Assembly (NCBI GenBank): GCA_945957365.1
Contig: CAMFKI010000027.1
Coordinates: 1 to 46,057, forward strand
Direction: 5' to 3'
DNA length: 46,057 nt
Source of the DNA: an uncultured Alphaproteobacteria bacterium
GTDB lineage: Bacteria; Pseudomonadota; Alphaproteobacteria; Rhizobiales; Aestuariivirgaceae
Under the pieces are notes generated by a model. It worked only from the letters and a program-made list of their open reading frames with translations. It was not told where the DNA came from and did not search any database. Every line of letters begins with the position of its first letter. Positions within the stretch are counted from its first letter, which is position 1. This document shows, one piece after another, positions 42,362 through 46,057 of this stretch. Made by a program: the position numbers and the translations under genes.

Positions 42362-42368
42362 TGCAGCA

Positions 42369-42392
42369 GCGGCCCCGGAACTCCGGGGCCGC
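42369..42392 (+). terminator. Hairpin terminator after mmsA
   Basis: GCGGCCCCGG and CCGGGGCCGC form a perfect 10-bp stem with an AACT loop, 8 bp after the mmsA stop, followed by TTCGCTGTT. The T-run is weak, so some read-through into the next gene is possible. Confidence 0.65.
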
Positions 42393-42407
42393 TTCGCTGT
42401 TGGAGAG

Positions 42408-42704
42408 ATGATGAAGAAGCATTCTGCCTATGAAATGGGCCTGTCCTCCGCCGAGGTGATCGCCCGCCGCCTGCCTGGCATGTGGTGGGGCATGATCTCG
42501 CCCACTGCCGCGTCCAACTCCGAACTCGTGAAGATGGTGGTCGAGAAGCAGATGGCCTTCGTCGAGGGCTGCTTGGCGGTGCAGACCGAACTTTTCAAGA
42601 TGATGGTCGCACCTACCGAAGGCGCCCATGACCGCCTCATGCAGGCAGCGCTGGGCCCCTCTGCAAAGCGCGTGAAGGCCAACCTCAAGCGCTTGCGGGG
42701 CTAG
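42408..42704 (+). CDS. Small phasin-like protein
   Basis: 98 aa (97 from the second ATG at 42411). It is amphipathic and helical throughout, Met-rich, with no signal or membrane segment: ELVKMVVEKQMAFVEG and VQTELFKMMVAP form the core, and the C-terminus is basic (KRVKANLKRLRG). This build resembles short phasin-type proteins that coat polyhydroxyalkanoate granules, but the match is by pattern only. GGAGAG precedes the start. Its place after mmsA, which yields acetyl- or propionyl-CoA, would fit a role in carbon storage. Confidence 0.6.
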   Translation: MMKKHSAYEMGLSSAEVIARRLPGMWWGMISPTAASNSELVKMVVEKQMAFVEGCLAVQTELFKMMVAPTEGAHDRLMQAALGPSAKRVKANLKRLRG

Positions 42705-42728
42705 GCGCTTCGCCTCTATTGATCGGGC

Positions 42729-43346
42729 ATGGCTGACTTCCATTCCGCGCCCCTGCCGCCGGGCTATCACCCGGTGCCCGAGGGCCACCTCGCCAATATC
42801 GTGACCTGCCTCGAGATGACGGCAAAGCCGGCGCTTCGCCCTGCCGTCGATATGGGCTTCACGCTGGAGCGCATGGGGTCAGCCGATACGGAGCGCTTCC
42901 GCGCGCTGTTCCGCGCCATCGGGCAGGACATCATGTGGTTCTCGCGGCTGATGCTGAGCGAGGAGGCGCTGGCAGGCATCATCGGCGATCAGAAGGTGTT
43001 CTGTTACGCGCTTGTGAGGGACGGTCAGGACGCCGGGCTGCTGGAACTCGATTTCCGCATCGAGAGCCTATGCGAATTGTCGTTCTTCGGAGTCGTCCCC
43101 TCCGCCGTGGGCGGCGGGGCCGGGCGCTTTCTCATGAACGAAGCGCTGACCCGCGCCTGGGCAGAGCCCATCACGCGGATGTGGGTGCATACCTGCAACT
43201 ACGACCATCCGTCCGCACTCGCCTTCTACCAGCGCTCGGGATTCCGACCCTATGCGGTGATGGTGGAGGTGCATGCCGATCCGCGGCTGACCGGTGAGAT
43301 GCCGCGCCATGCAAGCCCGCAGGTGCCGCTGATCGAAGAATCATAG
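42729..43346 (+). CDS. GNAT-family N-acetyltransferase (second)
   Basis: 205 aa. The acetyltransferase core covers about 40-180: ELSFFGVVPSAVGGGAGRFLMN carries the acetyl-CoA loop, and MWVHTCNYDHPSALAFYQRSGF is the usual C-terminal GNAT strand-helix. The N-terminal 40 residues (with AKPALRPAVDMGF) lie outside the standard domain. The substrate is unknown. It begins 24 bp after the phasin-like gene in the same direction, so the two may be co-transcribed. Confidence 0.88.
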   Translation: MADFHSAPLPPGYHPVPEGHLANIVTCLEMTAKPALRPAVDMGFTLERMGSADTERFRALFRAIGQDIMWFSRLMLSEEALAGIIGDQKVFCYALVRDGQDAGLLELDFRIESLCELSFFGVVPSAVGGGAGRFLMNEALTRAWAEPITRMWVHTCNYDHPSALAFYQRSGFRPYAVMVEVHADPRLTGEMPRHASPQVPLIEES

Positions 43347-43350
43347 ATTC

Positions 43351-43432
43351 GTCACCCCAGCGAAAGCTGGGGCCCCGCTTTGCGTCGGTACATGCGGTGC
43401 GAAAGCGGGATCCCGGCCTTCGCCGGGATGAC
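43351..43432. repeat. Family A inverted repeat (diverged copy)
   Basis: Arms 43351-43380 and 43402-43432 match those of the perfect copy at 22551-22629 with several changes. Some left-arm and right-arm changes are not matched on the other side, so the stem is imperfect. It follows the GNAT gene. Confidence 0.75.
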
Positions 43433-43505
43433 GGCCTGAGGGTGTGATGACGGCCTCGAACGGGCGGTTAACGGATCTTTACCGCCGCGCGCTAGTCTCG
43501 TTGCC

Positions 43506-44441
43506 ATGTCCGACTTCGCCACCTATCTCGCCCCCGATGCCGCCGCCGCCGTGCAGGGGTGGATGGCCAGCCTGAAATCCGAGCGGCGCATGTCGGCGAA
43601 GACGCTGGAGGCCTATGGGCGGGACATGGGGCAGTTCGCGGCCTTCATGGGCGGGCATCTTGGCGCGGCACCTTCGAACCGCGATCTCGCGGAGCTCACC
43701 GTCTCCGATTTCCGCGCTTTCCTCGCGCGCCGCAGGATGGATGGGGTCGAGAGCCGTACGCTGGCCCGGCAGCTCTCCAGCCTGCGCTCCTTCTACCGCC
43801 ATGCCGAGAAGACCGGGCTGTTCCGCAACGCCGCCCTTTCGGCCCTGCGCTCGCCCAAGCTGCCGCATGCGGTGCCGAAGCCGCTCTCGCCCGAGAAGGC
43901 CCGTGCGGTCGCCAAGGCCGATGCACTGGCGACGGAGGAGACGCCGCGCTGGGTGCTGGCGCGCGACCAGGCGGTGCTGACGCTGCTCTATGCCTGCGGC
44001 CTGCGCATCTCCGAGGCGCTCGCCCTCACAACGGCGCAGGCGGAGGCGACGACGCTGTCGATCACCGGCAAGGGCAACAAGACCAGGCTCGTGCCGCTGC
44101 TACCGGCGGCGCGCGAGGCCATCGCCCTCTATCGCGAACTCTGCCCCTTCGCGCTGGCGCTACGGCAGCCGATGTTTCGGGGTGTGAAGGGCGGCCCGCT
44201 CAATGCGCGCAACATCCAGCTGCTGATCGCCAGGCTGCGCGGCGCGCTGGGGCTGGCGGAGACCGCGACGCCGCATGCGCTGCGCCATTCCTTCGCCACG
44301 CACCTCCTCGCCAACGGCGCCGACCTCCGCGTGATCCAGGAGCTGCTGGGCCACGCCAGCCTGTCGACCACCCAGGTCTACACCGAAGTGAACCGGGCGC
44401 ATCTGCTGGCGCAGTACCGCAAGGCCCATCCGCGGGCGTGA
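43506..44441 (+). CDS. xerC: Site-specific tyrosine recombinase XerC
   Basis: 311 aa. The N-terminal SAM-like core-binding domain covers about 5-100 (KTLEAYGRDMGQFAAFM). The catalytic domain has Arg in ACGLRISEAL, Lys in ITGKGNKTR, HALRHSFATHLL (His-x-x-Arg), LGHASLSTTQVYTEV (second His and the nucleophilic Tyr). With XerD it resolves chromosome dimers at dif. Length and motifs fit the chromosomal enzyme rather than a phage integrase, and no attachment site or phage gene is near. Confidence 0.9.
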   Translation: MSDFATYLAPDAAAAVQGWMASLKSERRMSAKTLEAYGRDMGQFAAFMGGHLGAAPSNRDLAELTVSDFRAFLARRRMDGVESRTLARQLSSLRSFYRHAEKTGLFRNAALSALRSPKLPHAVPKPLSPEKARAVAKADALATEETPRWVLARDQAVLTLLYACGLRISEALALTTAQAEATTLSITGKGNKTRLVPLLPAAREAIALYRELCPFALALRQPMFRGVKGGPLNARNIQLLIARLRGALGLAETATPHALRHSFATHLLANGADLRVIQELLGHASLSTTQVYTEVNRAHLLAQYRKAHPRA

Positions 44442-44499
44442 TGGGGCCATGCACGCCACGCGGGTGACACGGCTCGCGGGGCCGGGCTAGAGTCGCCGC

Positions 44500-45828
44500 A
44501 TGCCGAAGATAAAGCTCGTCCAGCCCGACACGGAACTTCCCAAACAGGCCGCCGTCTGCGTCATCGGCGGCGGGGTCGCCGGGGTTTCCACGGCGCTCGA
44601 ACTCGCCGAGCGCGGGCTCGATGTCGTGCTGCTGGAAAAGGGCGAGATCGCCGCCGAACAGTCCAGCCGGAACTGGGGCTGGTGCCGCCAGATGGGACGC
44701 GACCCGCGCGAAATCCCGCTGATCCAGGTGTCGATGGGCCTGTGGGATGGCATGGATGCCCGTGTCGAGGGCCAGACCGGCTTCACCCGCTGCGGCATCC
44801 TCTATCTCTGCGAAACCGACGCGCAGCTGGCGCAGAAGAACGACTGGTATGAGAAGAACGCCAAGCCTGCGGGCCTCGCCACACGGATGATCGGCGGAGC
44901 TGAAGCCAACGAGCTGCAGCCGGGCTGCACGAGGCCGTGGAAGGGCGCGCTCTATACGCCCAATGATGGCCGCGCCGAGCCCTTCATCGCCGTGCCGCTG
45001 ATGGCGGAGGCGCTGCGCCGCAAGGGCGGCAAGGTCTTCACCAACTGCGCGGTGCGCGGGCTGGAGACGAAGGGCGGGCGCATTTCCTCCGTCGTCACAG
45101 AGAAGGGATCGATCGCCTGCGACACGGTGGTGCTGGCGGGCGGCGCCTGGTCGCGGCGCTTCTGCGGCAATCTCGGCATCGCACTGCCGCAGCTCACCGT
45201 CATCAATTCGGTGATGCGCACCGAACCGATCGACACGGGGCTGACGCGAACATGTTCGGGCGGTGGTTTCACCTTCCGGAAGCGCATGGATGGTGGCTTC
45301 ACGGTGACCGACAACCACTTCTCGGTCGCCGACATCGTGCCGGACAGTTTCCGCCTTTTCCGCGAATTCCTGCCGGCACTGATGCTGGACTGGAGCGGCC
45401 TGCGCCTCCGGCTCGGCAAGCGCTTCATCGAGGAGGCGAAGCTCAAGCGGCGCTGGGCGCTGGACGAGGTGACGCCATTCGAACAGGTCCGCATCCTCGA
45501 CCCTGCACCAGTGAACGACGTGCTGGACGGTGCGGCGAAACAGCTGCAGGACTATTATCCGGTGTTCAAGCCGATGAAGATCGCCGAGCGCTGGGGCGGC
45601 GCCATTGACGCGGTGCCGGATGCGGTGCCGATCATCTCGAAGGTGGAGAAGCTTGCCGGTTTCCATCTGTGCACCGGCTTCTCAGGCCATGGCTTTGGCC
45701 TCGGCCCGGGTGCGGGCAAGCTGATGGCGGAGATCGTGACGGGGGAGAGCCCTTGCGTGGATCCGTCGCCGTTCCGCTATACGCGGTTCTTCGATGGGAC
45801 GAATCCGAGGCCGACGACGGGGCTGTAG
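44500..45828 (+). CDS. FAD-dependent oxidoreductase (DAO family)
   Basis: 442 aa. The FAD-binding motif VCVIGGGVAGVSTALEL is at about 11-27, followed by LLEKGEIAAEQSSRNWGWCRQ. The C-terminal FAD segment LCTGFSGHGFGLGPGAGKLM is typical of glycine, sarcosine, D-amino-acid and gamma-glutamylputrescine oxidases. The enzyme should oxidise a small amine or amino acid, passing electrons to oxygen or a quinone. The substrate cannot be assigned. It is the last gene, 58 bp after xerC, and stands alone. Confidence 0.88.
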   Translation: MPKIKLVQPDTELPKQAAVCVIGGGVAGVSTALELAERGLDVVLLEKGEIAAEQSSRNWGWCRQMGRDPREIPLIQVSMGLWDGMDARVEGQTGFTRCGILYLCETDAQLAQKNDWYEKNAKPAGLATRMIGGAEANELQPGCTRPWKGALYTPNDGRAEPFIAVPLMAEALRRKGGKVFTNCAVRGLETKGGRISSVVTEKGSIACDTVVLAGGAWSRRFCGNLGIALPQLTVINSVMRTEPIDTGLTRTCSGGGFTFRKRMDGGFTVTDNHFSVADIVPDSFRLFREFLPALMLDWSGLRLRLGKRFIEEAKLKRRWALDEVTPFEQVRILDPAPVNDVLDGAAKQLQDYYPVFKPMKIAERWGGAIDAVPDAVPIISKVEKLAGFHLCTGFSGHGFGLGPGAGKLMAEIVTGESPCVDPSPFRYTRFFDGTNPRPTTGL

Positions 45829-46057
45829 GTTCCCCGATCAGTACACCCATCAGTGCCGTCATCCCGGCGAAGGTCGGGATCCAGCTTTGTTTCAACGCAC
45901 TACGACTTCACCTCGCGCGGGCTCGACCCTGGCGTCCTTTTCTCTCGCATCACAAAGGATGCGCGGATCAAGTCCGCGCAAGGTGAGGGTGGGGCAAGCT
46001 TACAGAAAGCGGGGTCCCCTGAGTTCACAAACGAAGTGCAACACCAGCTTATGGTGT
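45829..46057. repeat. Terminal gene-free stretch with a split family A repeat
   Basis: The left arm of the repeat is at 45858-45889 and a right-arm fragment (AAGCGGGGTCCCC) at about 46007-46019. Between them is some 115 bp not seen in other copies, including GCGCGGATCAAGTCCGCGC, a hairpin. No gene is visible; the window ends here. Confidence 0.55.

Noticed and set aside
43506..44441. Tyrosine recombinase considered as a phage or island integrase
   Set aside because: Length and motif order match chromosomal XerC; no tRNA, direct-repeat attachment site or phage gene lies nearby.

Overview
The window is GC-rich, densely packed DNA from an alphaproteobacterium, most likely of the Hyphomicrobiales (Rhizobiales). 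Supporting signs are an IalB-family periplasmic protein, a YkvA protein and a HIG1-type twin-membrane protein, an IolC kinase fused to a DUF2090 domain, a probable (2S)-methylsuccinyl-CoA dehydrogenase, and two families of short GC-rich inverted repeats between genes. The genus cannot be named from the sequence. I saw no tRNA, rRNA, CRISPR array, transposase or prophage.

Layout. 1-7.9 kb holds mostly housekeeping genes: rlmN, a secreted DUF2233 protein, an IalB-like protein, an acyl-CoA dehydrogenase (probable Mcd), an SDR, HIG1 and YkvA membrane proteins, an EamA exporter and a YihY protein. 8-12.1 kb is a glycine-betaine-type ABC operon (binding protein, ATPase, double-length permease). 12.1-14.9 kb has an RpiR/MurR regulator (IolR candidate), a J-domain membrane protein and a stand-alone PhnA domain. 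15.4-22.5 kb is a myo-inositol locus: SDR and iolG leftward, iolC(-DUF2090), iolD and iolB rightward. iolE is absent from the window, while mmsA/iolA, the last step of the pathway, lies at 40.9 kb.

22.7-39.1 kb is the most unusual part: about 16 kb, nearly all leftward, of overlapping genes for uptake and breakdown of an unidentified phosphorylatable polyol or sugar. It encodes a complete MalFGK-type ABC importer, three FGGY kinases, two class II aldolases, an AraM-type sn-glycerol-1-phosphate dehydrogenase, a GpsA-type sn-glycerol-3-phosphate dehydrogenase, a HAD-IIA phosphatase, a SAF-domain NAD(P) oxidoreductase and a SorC-family regulator. It does not match the erythritol/adonitol, sorbitol/mannitol or glycerol loci I know, and is the best candidate here for an undescribed catabolic system. 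39.2-46 kb returns to mixed genes: a VOC protein, two GNATs, mmsA, a small phasin-like protein, xerC and an FAD-dependent amine or amino-acid oxidase.

Regulation. A GGAA-N6-TTCC box, the form reported for IolR in Sinorhizobium meliloti, lies upstream of iolC, with a one-mismatch copy 30 bp (about three helical turns) away. Another one-mismatch copy runs up to the start codon of the RpiR gene, so this regulator probably controls both itself and the inositol genes. A second motif, a TTGC/GCAA palindrome (typically TTGCAGCGCAA), recurs in the upstream regions of the probable mcd gene, the inositol genes, the polyol transporter operon and the mmsA/GNAT divergent promoter. This suggests a shared regulator, perhaps PhaR-like.
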